Source of the DNA: Alphaproteobacteria bacterium HGW-Alphaproteobacteria-1
GTDB lineage: Bacteria > Pseudomonadota > Alphaproteobacteria > Rhodobacterales > Rhodobacteraceae
NCBI GenBank assembly: GCA_002842985.1
Contig: PHEQ01000010.1
Coordinates: forward strand, 62,001 to 126,000
Length of the DNA stretch: 64,000 bases
Direction of reading: 5' to 3'
Position 1 is the first letter of the stretch; every line of letters begins with the position of its first letter. Below are positions 36,744-45,040 of this stretch, piece by piece. The position numbers were made by a program, and so were the translations under genes. The notes under the pieces are model-generated. The model was not told the DNA's origin and did no database searches. It worked only from the letters and a program-made list of their open reading frames with translations.

Positions 36744-36771
36744 CTTATATATGTCCGCCCTGTGGTGTCAA
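36744..36771 (-). promoter_or_regulatory. rpsD promoter
   Basis: On the minus strand a consensus TTGACA (-35, plus positions 36766-36771) is followed after 16 bases by TATAAG (-10, 36744-36749) within an AT-rich ATATATAAG tract. The resulting leader is about 90 bases. It is among the best sigma-70 type matches in the window. Confidence 0.7.
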
Positions 36772-36835
36772 CCTTCCCTTGCGCGCGGGCGAAGGCGCGT
36801 GTTCAGATATGCGCGACACGGAATGGAGAGGCGCG

Positions 36836-38122
36836 ATGAATCTGGCAAGACTGGCCGCAGAGGCCGAGGCGCGCGGCACACCGGTGCGCGCAGGCTTGAT
36901 CGGTGCGGGCAAGTTCGGCTCGATGTTTCTGGCACAGGTGCCGACGATCAAGGGTCTCACTGTCGCGGCCATTGCCGATCTGGACCCTGACCGCGCGCGC
37001 GGCGCCTGCCGCACCGTCGGCTGGGACGAAGGCCGGGTGGCGGCGACGGCCTTTCTTGATGACGGCGCAGCACTTGCCGCGCGCGACGATGTGGATGTGG
37101 TGATCGAGGCCACTGGCCATCCGCGCGCGGGCATCGCCCATGCGCGCGCCGCCATCGCAAACGGCAAGCATGTGATCATGGTCAATGTCGAGGCGGATGT
37201 GCTCGTGGGCCCCGCGCTCGCTGCCGAGGCACGGGCGGCAGGCGTGGTCTATTCCATGGCTTATGGCGATCAGCCCGCGCTCGTTTCGGAAATGGTCGAC
37301 TGGGCGCGCGCCACCGGCTTTCACGTCACTGCTGCGGGCAAGGGCACCAAATACCTGCCCGCCTATCACGAGGTCACGCCCGATGATGTCTGGTCGCATT
37401 ACGGACTGACGGCAGAGGAGGCGGAACGGGCGGGCATGAACCCGCAGATGTTCAACTCATTTCTCGACGGCACGAAAAGCGCGATCGAGATGGTCGCCAT
37501 CGCCAATGCCTGCGGTCTCGATGTACCCGAGGCGGGCCTCGCCTTTCCACCCTGCGGTGTCGATGACCTCGCCCATGTGCTGCGCCCGCGCGACCTTGGC
37601 GGTCAGCTTGCGGGGCGCGGCATGGTGGAAACGGTGTCATCGCTCGAGCGTGACGGCCGACCCGTGTTCCGTGACCTGCGATGGGGGGTCTACGTGGTGT
37701 TCGAGGCCCCGAACGATTACGCCGCGGCCTGTTTCCGGCAATACGGCTTGCCGACCGACGCCACCGGGCGCTTTGCCGCGATGCACAAGCCCTATCACCT
37801 GATCGGGCTGGAACTGTCGGTCTCGGTGCTGAGCGCGGCCCTGCGCGGCGAACCCACGGGCCAGGCGCGCGAAATGCGCGGCACCGTCGCAGCCGTGGCC
37901 AAGCGCGATCTGAAGGTGGGCGAAATCCTTGACGGCGAAGGCGGTTACACCGTCTGGGGCAAGGCGCAGCCGGTGTCGCGGGCGCGCACGGCACTTCCCA
38001 TCGGGCTGGCGCATCGGGTGGCGATGCGCCGCGACGTGGCGCGCGGCACCGTGCTGAGCTTTGACGACGTAGCGCTTGGGGCAGATGCCGTGACGGATCT
38101 ATATCGGAGCCTGATTGCGTGA
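36836..38122 (+). CDS. SAF-domain oxidoreductase (homoserine-dehydrogenase-like)
   Basis: A 428-residue NAD(P)-dependent oxidoreductase. The N-terminal Rossmann fold (about 17-150) has GLIGAGKFGSMF and VIEATGHPRAG, similar to homoserine dehydrogenases and Gfo/Idh/MocA enzymes. The middle includes KGTKYLPAYHEVTPDDVW. The C-terminal ~75 residues form a SAF domain (RDLKVGEILDGEGGYTVWG; AMRRDVARGTVLSFDDVAL). Such proteins are often misnamed as flagellar FlgA because of the SAF domain. The substrate is unknown; sugar-acid or branched-polyol catabolism is plausible. The ATG at 36836 has a GGAGAGG site. Confidence 0.85.
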   Translation: MNLARLAAEAEARGTPVRAGLIGAGKFGSMFLAQVPTIKGLTVAAIADLDPDRARGACRTVGWDEGRVAATAFLDDGAALAARDDVDVVIEATGHPRAGIAHARAAIANGKHVIMVNVEADVLVGPALAAEARAAGVVYSMAYGDQPALVSEMVDWARATGFHVTAAGKGTKYLPAYHEVTPDDVWSHYGLTAEEAERAGMNPQMFNSFLDGTKSAIEMVAIANACGLDVPEAGLAFPPCGVDDLAHVLRPRDLGGQLAGRGMVETVSSLERDGRPVFRDLRWGVYVVFEAPNDYAAACFRQYGLPTDATGRFAAMHKPYHLIGLELSVSVLSAALRGEPTGQAREMRGTVAAVAKRDLKVGEILDGEGGYTVWGKAQPVSRARTALPIGLAHRVAMRRDVARGTVLSFDDVALGADAVTDLYRSLIA

Positions 38123-38467
38123 TCAGGCGCGCGGTGGCGCGCCAAAGCGGTTCGGCCCCTCGGTGCCCCGGTGGATGAAGAAGGCGAAGATCAGGATCAG
38201 CGCCCCGATGAGCGGGATCAGAACAAGCAGATACCACCAGCCCGACCGATCGACGTCATGCAGCCGCCGCACCGCCACGGCGATGCCGGGCAGAAGCACC
38301 GCGAGCGCGAAAACCGCGCCCAGAATATCGCCGCCGATCACCTGCAGCACGAGGCTGACGACAAGGGTAAACAAGGCGAACCACCAGAATTCCGGGCGCG
38401 AGGCGCGTCCGTTGAAATCCATGTATTTCTGCATGAGGCAGGTCTTGATTGCGGTCTGAAAATTCAT
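38123..38467 (-). CDS. DUF805 membrane protein
   Basis: A 114-residue inner-membrane protein of the DUF805 family (YhaH/YhaI-like). It begins with the typical YMDFNGRASRPEFWWF segment, has three or four helices and contains VRRLHDVDRSGWWYLL. Function is unknown. The ATG at 38467 begins the conserved part. It follows plsY by 4 bases and ends the long pyrB operon; its stop touches the convergent SAF-domain gene. Confidence 0.88.
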   Translation of the reverse strand: MNFQTAIKTCLMQKYMDFNGRASRPEFWWFALFTLVVSLVLQVIGGDILGAVFALAVLLPGIAVAVRRLHDVDRSGWWYLLVLIPLIGALILIFAFFIHRGTEGPNRFGAPPRA

Positions 38468-38471
38468 CGGT

Positions 38472-39080
38472 TCAATCCTTCTTGCCAATCTTCGGTTCGG
38501 TGCCGTTCAGGATGCGCGAGATGTTGCCCCGGTGCCGCCAGAGGATCACCCCCGCCAGCAGCGCCGCCAGCACGGTCGCACCGGGAACCCCCAGCACCAG
38601 CATCCAGAGCGGTGCCGCCACCGCCGCAACCAGCGCCGAGAGCGAGGAGATGCGCGTCACGACGGCGGTGGCCAGCCATGTCAGGCAGGCCGCGATCCCT
38701 ACGGGCCAGGCGAGCGCGAGCAAAAGCCCCAGAAACGTCGCCACACCCTTGCCGCCGGCAAAGCGCAGCCAGACCGGGTAGCAATGGCCCAGAAAGGCCA
38801 TCAGCCCGGCCAGTTGCGCCGCGTCCTCACCGGCGAAGGCGCGCGCAAGCAGCACCGCCACCGCCCCCTTGCCGCCATCCAGCAGCAGCGTGAGCGCGGC
38901 GGCGGTCTTGTTGCCGGTGCGCAGCACGTTGGTCGCGCCTATATTGCCCGATCCGATCTCGCGCAGGTTGCCAAGGCCCATGACCCGCGCCAGCACCATG
39001 CCGAAGGGGATCGAGCCAAGCAGATAACCGATCGCCGCCCAGAGCAGGAGGGCCGAGGGGGTGCTTTCGATCAGGGGCAT
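38472..39080 (-). CDS. plsY: Glycerol-3-phosphate acyltransferase PlsY
   Basis: A 202-residue integral membrane enzyme that moves an acyl group from acyl-phosphate to glycerol-3-phosphate, the first step of phospholipid synthesis. The three conserved cytoplasmic motifs are visible: GSIPFGMV, then REIGSGNIGATNVLR, then GGKGVATFLG, and the late WRHRGNISRILNG segment. Its start overlaps the pyrC-like stop by one base (TGATG). Confidence 0.95.
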   Translation of the reverse strand: MPLIESTPSALLLWAAIGYLLGSIPFGMVLARVMGLGNLREIGSGNIGATNVLRTGNKTAAALTLLLDGGKGAVAVLLARAFAGEDAAQLAGLMAFLGHCYPVWLRFAGGKGVATFLGLLLALAWPVGIAACLTWLATAVVTRISSLSALVAAVAAPLWMLVLGVPGATVLAALLAGVILWRHRGNISRILNGTEPKIGKKD

Positions 39081-40357
39081 CAGTCGGCCTCATACACGCA
39101 GGTGCCAGCGACATATGTCGCCATGACCTTACCTTGCAGGCGCGCGCCGTCAAAGGGTGTGTTCTTGGATTTTGATTTGAGCGCGAAGCGGTCGAGGATG
39201 AAGGGCTTGCCCGGGTCGAAGAGCACGAGGTCAGCCGGTGCGCCGATACCGAGCCGCCCCGAGGCGAGGCCGAGCCGCTTCGCCGGGTTGAGCGACATGG
39301 CGCGCCAGAGCGTCGGCAGGTCGAGCGCCTCGGCATGGTAAAGTCGCAGTGCTGCGGGCAGCAGCGTCTCGAGCGCCACTGCGCCGCTGGCCGCCTCCTC
39401 AAAGGGCAGGCGCTTGGATTCCTCGTCCTGCGGCGTGTGCATGGAGGAGATGATGTCGATCAGACCCTCGCGCAGCGCCTCGATCACCGCCTGGCGGTCA
39501 TCCTCGGAGCGCAGCGGCGGTTTGAGTTTGAAAAACGTGCGGTAATCCGACACGTCCAACTCGTTCAGCGTCAGGTGATGGATCGAGGTGCCTGCCGTGA
39601 TATCAAGCCCGTTCTTCTTGGCCCGCGCCAAGGCAGGCAGCGCGCGGGCGGTGGTGATCTGATCGGCGTGATAGCGCGCGCCGGTCATCTCCAGCAGCGC
39701 AATATCGCGGTCAAGCCCCATTCGTTCGGCCATGGGTGAGACGGCGGGCAGACCGCGCAGAGAGGCGAACTTGCCGCTCGTCGCCGCCGCACCTGCGCTC
39801 AGCCCCGGATCCTGCGGGTGGCCGATCACCAGCGCGCCGAGCGAGCGGGCATAGGTGAGCGCGCGGCTCAGCACCTTGGTGTCGCGCACCACGTGGTCGC
39901 AATCGGTGAAGGCCACGGCGCCCGCATCCATCAGAAAACCGATCTCGACCATCTCGCGCCCGGTGCGCCCCTTGGTCAGCGCCGCCATCGGCAACACGGT
40001 GACGGGGGCGGCCTCATTGGCGCGGCGGCGGGCGAATTCGAGCACCTCGGGCGTGTCGATGGCAGGGTTGGTATCGGGGCGCGTGACCATGGTCGTCACC
40101 CCCCCCGCCGCCGCCGCCAGACCGGCAGAGCGATAACTTTCCTTGTGCCGCTCGCCCGGCTCGCAGACCTTCACCCCGATATCGACGATGCCGGGCGCAA
40201 GGCACTGCCCGCCACAGTCGATCACGGTCTCGGCCTGCGGTGCGTCCTCGGTGCCGCGCGCGGCGATCACGCCCTTGTCGATCAGCAGCCAGCCGGGCGC
40301 ATCCGTTCCTGCCTCGGGATCAATCAGGCGGGCGTTTGTGAAAAGGGTGGGGGTCAT
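39080..40357 (-). CDS. pyrC: Dihydroorotase-like protein PyrC' lacking metal ligands
   Basis: A 425-residue amidohydrolase-fold protein related to dihydroorotase. The zinc motif HxH of active enzymes is replaced (DIGVKVCEPGER in place of DxHxHxxEPG), and the catalytic Asp near the end reads Met (IISSMHTPQ for IATDHAPH). The substrate-binding frame (PLRSEDDRQAVIEALREG, HHLTLNE) is retained. Such PyrC' proteins in Pseudomonas are catalytically dead but needed for assembly of aspartate carbamoyltransferase. The nearby pyrB supports the same structural role. A working dihydroorotase should be encoded elsewhere. It overlaps the upstream gene by 4 bases. Confidence 0.88.
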   Translation of the reverse strand: MTPTLFTNARLIDPEAGTDAPGWLLIDKGVIAARGTEDAPQAETVIDCGGQCLAPGIVDIGVKVCEPGERHKESYRSAGLAAAAGGVTTMVTRPDTNPAIDTPEVLEFARRRANEAAPVTVLPMAALTKGRTGREMVEIGFLMDAGAVAFTDCDHVVRDTKVLSRALTYARSLGALVIGHPQDPGLSAGAAATSGKFASLRGLPAVSPMAERMGLDRDIALLEMTGARYHADQITTARALPALARAKKNGLDITAGTSIHHLTLNELDVSDYRTFFKLKPPLRSEDDRQAVIEALREGLIDIISSMHTPQDEESKRLPFEEAASGAVALETLLPAALRLYHAEALDLPTLWRAMSLNPAKRLGLASGRLGIGAPADLVLFDPGKPFILDRFALKSKSKNTPFDGARLQGKVMATYVAGTCVYEAD

Positions 40358-40824
40358 ACTGTCACGTCCTTCCGACTGCGGATCAGATCCCGCAGCAATT
40401 CGCGCGTCTCGGCAGCGTTCTCAACTTTAATCACTCTTTTGTTCATCCAGCTCGTATCTGGCCGTATCAAGACAACGTCATGCCGCCATCCGCGGACATG
40501 GCCCAATTCCGCGATGGGAATATCGGGCCGGTTGTTGAAATGAATGGCGGATGCCGTGATTGCCCATTCTCGCCAAGCATTCCATCTCACACGGCGAGAG
40601 ACAATTCCCCAGCCAATCAGGGCGCCCAATGCGCCTCCCCAGAACCGCCACAATCGCTCGGGCGCGTTCTGTGAAATGTACAACCACGTCAAAAAAAGGA
40701 TCAACACGCCGCTTGGTGTTTCGAGCGCGGTTCGCCATACTGGTGGCACGTAGGAATTGCTCGCCCCGCGCAGGAGGATGTCTTGCGGGTCAAGGTGCGC
40801 GCCCCACCGCGCCCCCTCGCTCAT
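40354..40824 (-). CDS. Membrane protein with PH-like soluble part
   Basis: A 156-residue protein with two predicted helices (about 30-50 and 57-75), followed by a ~75-residue beta-rich part (REWAITASAIHFNN, IPIAELGHVRGWRHDVVLIRPD, VIKVENAAETRELLRDLI) that resembles a bacterial PH domain. Function is unknown. It starts inside the stop of a 33-residue peptide gene and overlaps pyrC' by 4 bases. The neighbouring 148-residue protein has the same design, so the two may be distant paralogues. Confidence 0.78.
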   Translation of the reverse strand: MSEGARWGAHLDPQDILLRGASNSYVPPVWRTALETPSGVLILFLTWLYISQNAPERLWRFWGGALGALIGWGIVSRRVRWNAWREWAITASAIHFNNRPDIPIAELGHVRGWRHDVVLIRPDTSWMNKRVIKVENAAETRELLRDLIRSRKDVTV

Positions 40825-40922
40825 CCCGCCACCATCACCATCACCACGGTCAGCGCCACCAGCACCAGAAGCGCCAGCATCGCGATCTTGCCGGACATGC
40901 GGGGGTCTTTCGGTGGTTGCAT
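40821..40922 (-). CDS. 33-residue single-helix membrane peptide
   Basis: A short frame translating to MQPPKDPRMSGKIAM followed by a ~17-residue hydrophobic helix rich in Leu, Val and Met, ending VMVAG. Its ATG overlaps the stop of the upstream 148-residue gene (TGATG) and its stop overlaps the next ATG. The perfect coupling on both sides, in a chain of overlapping genes, is the main argument that it is translated. The product would be a one-pass membrane peptide. Confidence 0.6.
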   Translation of the reverse strand: MQPPKDPRMSGKIAMLALLVLVALTVVMVMVAG

Positions 40923-41368
40923 CACCCTCTCCCTGCTGCGGCACGGATGCGTGCCTCGGTGCCTGCGCGGTCGGCCTGATACTTGATCAGGTGCTTGTCA
41001 CCGGCGGCGGTCACTACCTGCACGGCGCTGCCCAGCCCTCGCACCGTGACAATCTCCGAGAGCCGCACGGCGCGGGTCTGGGGCCCGAGCAGGCGGCGGT
41101 CGGTCAGGTCCCACCGCGCCTTGAGCTCGTCCGACGCGACATAGCCCCCCCGCACGGCAATCGCCGCCAGCCCGCCGACCGCCCCGGTCCAGACATGCGG
41201 ATTGCCGATCGCCCAGAGCACCGCCATGCCAAGCGCCATCGCACTCGCCGCGAGCCACGCGTGATCGCGCCAATAGGTCGCCCGGTCGGGATGAAAGCTC
41301 AGGATCACGCGTTCGCCGTCCTCGAGCGCGGCGGTGGGCGTCATGGCATGGATCAGCCCCTCGCTCAT
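40922..41368 (-). CDS. Membrane protein with bacterial PH-like domain
   Basis: A 148-residue protein. The N-terminus (GERVILSFHPDRATYWRDH) resembles the start of bPH2/YdbT-type PH proteins. Two helices follow (about 37-56 and 60-73), then a PH-like half (WDLTDRRLLGPQTRAVRLSEIVTVRGLGSAVQVVTAAG, KHLIKYQADRAGTEARIRAA). The role is unknown; PH-like membrane proteins can bind partners or lipids. It overlaps its upstream neighbour by 4 bases and the 33-residue peptide by 1. Confidence 0.8.
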   Translation of the reverse strand: MSEGLIHAMTPTAALEDGERVILSFHPDRATYWRDHAWLAASAMALGMAVLWAIGNPHVWTGAVGGLAAIAVRGGYVASDELKARWDLTDRRLLGPQTRAVRLSEIVTVRGLGSAVQVVTAAGDKHLIKYQADRAGTEARIRAAAGRG

Positions 41369-41883
41369 GCGCCCCTCGCCAGCCAGAGCACCAGCGCCGC
41401 AAGAACCGCAACACCGACGAAAAACACCAGCGCCGCGAGATATGCGGCGCGTCTTGGCGGTTTCGAGCCTTCGCCTGCGACGAGAGCGCCCTCGGTTCCG
41501 CCCGTCGGCAACGGTGTAAAGCGCACTGGCGCGCGGTCCTCCTCGAACCGCCCGACAAGGCGCAGCGCCGCCCCCAACGAGAGCCGCAGCGCGCGGCCCT
41601 GAAAGGCACGCGACGGCAGCAGCAGGATGCGCCCGCTCAGCCCGTCGAGCTGTGCGCGCATACCGGTCAGCTCGTTCTCACCGATCCCGTGACCTTCGGC
41701 AAGATAGGTCGAGAGCATCATGTCCTGCAAATCCGCCACGTCGAACAGCTCGATCTCGTCACGCGCCAGCCCCTCGGCCCCGAGCGCCGAAATCACCGCC
41801 TCGTCGGGCAGCGCGGTATCCATCACCGCAAAGACCCGCAGCACATGCGCCTCCTGCGCCGGGATATCGAGCGTGACGCTCAC
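41365..41883 (-). CDS. Tail-anchored hypothetical protein downstream of pyrB
   Basis: A 172-residue protein with a soluble acidic N-terminal part (about 1-140) and a single hydrophobic helix at the C-terminus (about 146-168), so it is probably tail-anchored in the inner membrane with the bulk in the cytoplasm. I do not recognise the domain. The start is GTG, overlapping the pyrB stop (GTGA); the stop overlaps the next ATG. Confidence 0.75.
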   Translation of the reverse strand: MSVTLDIPAQEAHVLRVFAVMDTALPDEAVISALGAEGLARDEIELFDVADLQDMMLSTYLAEGHGIGENELTGMRAQLDGLSGRILLLPSRAFQGRALRLSLGAALRLVGRFEEDRAPVRFTPLPTGGTEGALVAGEGSKPPRRAAYLAALVFFVGVAVLAALVLWLARGA

Positions 41884-42821
41884 GCCGCGCGCCGCGCCCG
41901 CAGATTGCGCGCCAAAAGGTCCATTGCCGCCATGCGCACCGCCACACCCATCTCCACCTGATCCTGGATCACCGAGCGGTTGATGTCGTCGGCGATCTCG
42001 CCGTCGATCTCGACACCCCTGTTCATCGGGCCGGGATGCATCACGATGGCATCGGGCTTTGCAATCGCCAGCTTCTCGGCATCAAGGCCGTAGCGGTGGT
42101 AATATTCCCGCTCGCTGGGGATGAACCCGCCATCCATCCGCTCTTTCTGAAGGCGCAGCATCATCACCACGTCGACGCCTTCCAGCCCCGCGCGCATGTC
42201 GTCGAACACCTCGACGCCGAATTCGGCGATGCCCGCGGGCATGAGCGTGGGCGGGCCGATCAGGCGCACCCGGTTCTCCATCTTGCCCAGCAGCAGGATG
42301 TTCGACCGCGCCACCCGGCTATGGGCGATATCGCCGCAAATGGCGATACTCAGCCGGTGCAGCCGTCCCTTGGCGCGCCGGATCGTCAGCGCGTCCAGGA
42401 GCGCCTGCGTGGGATGCTCGTGCCGCCCGTCGCCTGCGTTCAGCACCGCGCAGCGCACCTTCTGCGCCAAGAGATCGACCGCGCCGGACTGGGGATGACG
42501 CACCACCAGAAGATCGGGATGCATCGCGTTGAGCGTGAGCGCCGTGTCGATCAGCGTCTCGCCTTTCTTGAGGGAACTGGCCTGCATCGCCATGTTCATC
42601 ACATCCGCGCCAAGCCGCTTGCCCGCCAGTTCAAAACTGGCCTGCGTACGGGTCGAGGCCTCGAAGAACATGTTGATCTGCGTCAGGCCCTTGAGCGCGT
42701 CGCCATGCTTGACCGCGCTGCGGTTGAGCGTCACATAATCCTCGGCCAGATCAAGGATCGCGGTGATGTCGCCGGGCGCGAGCGGCTCGATCCCGAGAAG
42801 ATGCGCGTGCGCAAAGGTCAT
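41880..42821 (-). CDS. pyrB: Aspartate carbamoyltransferase catalytic subunit
   Basis: A 313-residue enzyme that joins carbamoyl phosphate and aspartate in de novo pyrimidine synthesis. The carbamoyl-phosphate motif [21 protein letters not shown], and the aspartate-binding RLQKERMD segment with [11 protein letters not shown] are present. No regulatory subunit gene (pyrI) follows; instead the operon carries an inactive pyrC', as in the dodecameric PyrB-PyrC' enzymes. The ATG at 42821 with a GGAGG site is preferred over a longer frame. It is the first gene of an eight-gene operon. Confidence 0.96.
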   Translation of the reverse strand: MTFAHAHLLGIEPLAPGDITAILDLAEDYVTLNRSAVKHGDALKGLTQINMFFEASTRTQASFELAGKRLGADVMNMAMQASSLKKGETLIDTALTLNAMHPDLLVVRHPQSGAVDLLAQKVRCAVLNAGDGRHEHPTQALLDALTIRRAKGRLHRLSIAICGDIAHSRVARSNILLLGKMENRVRLIGPPTLMPAGIAEFGVEVFDDMRAGLEGVDVVMMLRLQKERMDGGFIPSEREYYHRYGLDAEKLAIAKPDAIVMHPGPMNRGVEIDGEIADDINRSVIQDQVEMGVAVRMAAMDLLARNLRARRAA

Positions 42822-42988
42822 GCCGCCTCCATGCGATTTCCCTCGCTTATAGAAACGCGCGCCTGCATCGGCAAGCCACGGCCCTGTTTCACTGTTCCAC
42901 AAATACTCCTGCGCCGCTGCCCCGCGCGCCGGATGCGCGGTGGCGTGGCCCCTTTCGCCTGCCCGCGCCACGAGGTAGCCTTTGGCCC

Positions 42989-43774
42989 ATGGAATCGACC
43001 CTGACCCCGGAGGCGGCGCTGGCGAGCCTCGCCTGGCAGATCGAGCTTGGCGCGACCGAGGCGATCGGGGACGTGCCGCTCAACCGTTATGAGCTGTCCG
43101 AAAAGGCGACGAAGACCGTGGCCAGGGCGCGCGCGGCATCCCCCGAGCCCGCACCGCCGGTGACCGACCCCGTTGTCGAGGCCGAGACAGCCGCGCGTGC
43201 CGCGCCGACGCTCGCGGCGCTGCGCGACGCTCTCGCCGCCTTTCCGCATTGCGCCCTGCAACAGGGCGCGCGCAATCTTGTCTTTGCCGATGGTCGCCCC
43301 GGCGCGCGGGTGATGATCCTGGGCGAGGCACCGGGGCGCGAAGAGGATATCGCGGGCCGCCCCTTCGTGGGTCGCGCCGGGCAGTTGCTCGACCGGATGC
43401 TTGCCGCCATCGGGCTTGACCGGCGCGCCGAGGACCCCGCGCGCGCCGTCTACATCACCAATGTCCTGCCCTGGCGGCCGCCGCAGAACCGCGACCCTCA
43501 GCCCGAGGAAATCGCCATGATGCGCCCCTTCGTGGCGCGCCATGTGGCGCTGGCCGCGCCCGACTGCCTTATCCTTACCGGCAACATAAGCTGCGAGGCG
43601 GGGCTGAACCGACGCGGCATCACCCGTCTGCGCGGGCAGTGGACCGAGGCGTTCGGCCTGCCCGCCCTGCCGATGTTCCACCCGGCCTATCTCCTGCGCA
43701 ATCCGGCGGCCAAGCGCGAGACCTGGGCAGACCTGTTGGCACTCCGTGCCCGCCTCTCGGAGATCCCGGAATGA
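42989..43774 (+). CDS. Uracil-DNA glycosylase, family 4-like
   Basis: A 261-residue base-excision-repair enzyme that removes uracil from DNA. The core shows [21 protein letters not shown] (motif 1), [20 protein letters not shown] and [18 protein letters not shown] (motif 2 with the catalytic-loop His). About 80 residues of proline/alanine-rich sequence precede the core. The four-Cys pattern of the iron-sulfur type 4 enzymes is not clear. It overlaps the next gene by 4 bases. Confidence 0.9.
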   Translation: MESTLTPEAALASLAWQIELGATEAIGDVPLNRYELSEKATKTVARARAASPEPAPPVTDPVVEAETAARAAPTLAALRDALAAFPHCALQQGARNLVFADGRPGARVMILGEAPGREEDIAGRPFVGRAGQLLDRMLAAIGLDRRAEDPARAVYITNVLPWRPPQNRDPQPEEIAMMRPFVARHVALAAPDCLILTGNISCEAGLNRRGITRLRGQWTEAFGLPALPMFHPAYLLRNPAAKRETWADLLALRARLSEIPE

Positions 43775-44391
43775 TCGTTGATCCGCTCACGCTCCTGGCG
43801 TTTGTGCCCGCCGGTCTGGCGCTCAACCTCACGCCGGGGGCGGACATGATGTTCTGCCTCGGACTTGGCCTGCGTGCGGGGCCGCGCCCGGCCCTTGCGG
43901 CAAGTGCCGGTATTTCGGCGGGCGGCATGGCGCATGTGACGCTGGCAGGGCTGGGGCTGGCCGCCGCCCTTGCCGCGCTGCCGGTGCTTCTTGACGTCAT
44001 CCGCTGGCTGGGAGTCGCCTATCTTCTGTGGCTCGCGTGGGGTTCGCTGCGCATGGGGCCGTTGCGCCCGGATGCGCCGGTGCTGAGCGCGGCGCGTGCG
44101 TTTCGTGAGGGAATGCTGGTGAACCTGCTCAACCCGAAGGTCATTCTTTTCGTGCTCGCCTTCGTGCCGCAATTCGTCGATCCCGCACGCGCGATCCTGC
44201 CGCAATTTCTCGTTTTCGGGCTCATTCTGGCGGCAGGCGGGTTTGTCATCAACGGCCTGGTCGGCGTCTTTGCCGGTGGGCTGGGCCGCCGTCTGGCCAC
44301 CTCGCCGCGCCTCGCGCGGGCCTTGGGGATCGCATCGGCCACCATCTTCACCGCTTTGGCCATCCGTCTGGCCGTCATGCAAAGGATCTGA
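43771..44391 (+). CDS. LysE-family exporter
   Basis: A 206-residue inner-membrane protein with six predicted helices of the LysE/RhtB family, which exports amino acids or related metabolites by proton antiport. The N-terminal signature LNLTPGADMMFCLGLGLRAGP and the central EGMLVNLLNPKVILFVLAFVPQF are typical. The ATG at 43771 overlaps the uracil-DNA glycosylase stop. The substrate is unknown. Confidence 0.9.
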   Translation: MIVDPLTLLAFVPAGLALNLTPGADMMFCLGLGLRAGPRPALAASAGISAGGMAHVTLAGLGLAAALAALPVLLDVIRWLGVAYLLWLAWGSLRMGPLRPDAPVLSAARAFREGMLVNLLNPKVILFVLAFVPQFVDPARAILPQFLVFGLILAAGGFVINGLVGVFAGGLGRRLATSPRLARALGIASATIFTALAIRLAVMQRI

Positions 44392-44395
44392 CCCC

Positions 44396-44938
44396 ATGTC
44401 GCGTATCGACGAGACCAAGGATTTCATCCCCGTGCGCATCGCGCTTCTCACGGTGTCGGACACGCGCGACCTGACGCAGGATCGTTCGGGCGATGTGCTG
44501 GCCGAGCGGATCGAGGCGGCGGGGCATCTGCTGGTGGATCGCATGATCGTGCGCGACGAGCGCGACCAGATCGCGGCGCATCTTCGCGAGTGGATCGCCG
44601 ATCCGGGGGTCGATGTGGTGATCTCGACCGGCGGCACCGGCCTCACCGGGCGGGATGTCACAGTCGAGGCGCACCGCGATGTCTACGAGAAGGAGATCGA
44701 CGCCTTCGGCACGGTCTTTACCATGGTCTCGATGGGCAAGATCGGCACCTCTGCGGTGCAGAGCCGTGCCACGGGGGGGGTTGCGGGGGGCACCTATCTC
44801 TTTGCCCTGCCCGGAAGCCCCGGTGCCTGCCGCGATGCCTGGGACGAGATCCTGCGCCTCCAGCTCGATTACCGCCACCTGCCCTGCAACTTTGTCGAGA
44901 TCATGCCCCGGCTCGACGAGCATCAACGCCGGAAATAG
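44396..44938 (+). CDS. moaB: Molybdenum cofactor biosynthesis protein MoaB
   Basis: A 180-residue MoaB/Mog-fold protein, likely the molybdopterin adenylyltransferase that activates molybdopterin before metal insertion. The nucleotide-binding motifs ISTGGTGLTGRDVT and LFALPGSPGACRDAW are visible, as is LLTVSDTRDLTQDRSGD near the start. It follows the LysE gene by 4 bases; other moa/moe genes are not nearby. Confidence 0.93.
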   Translation: MSRIDETKDFIPVRIALLTVSDTRDLTQDRSGDVLAERIEAAGHLLVDRMIVRDERDQIAAHLREWIADPGVDVVISTGGTGLTGRDVTVEAHRDVYEKEIDAFGTVFTMVSMGKIGTSAVQSRATGGVAGGTYLFALPGSPGACRDAWDEILRLQLDYRHLPCNFVEIMPRLDEHQRRK

Positions 44939-45040
44939 CGCGCCTGCGCGTATTACAGCGGCGTGACTTGGTTTTCGCCCCGTCGCGGTTACATTGTTGA
45001 GGGTGCCGCATCCCGGCGCCGCGTCTCGAGGGTCCGCTTC

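Noticed and set aside
39080-40357. Active dihydroorotase
   Set aside because: The zinc-binding HxH and the catalytic Asp are both replaced, so it is described as the inactive PyrC' type.
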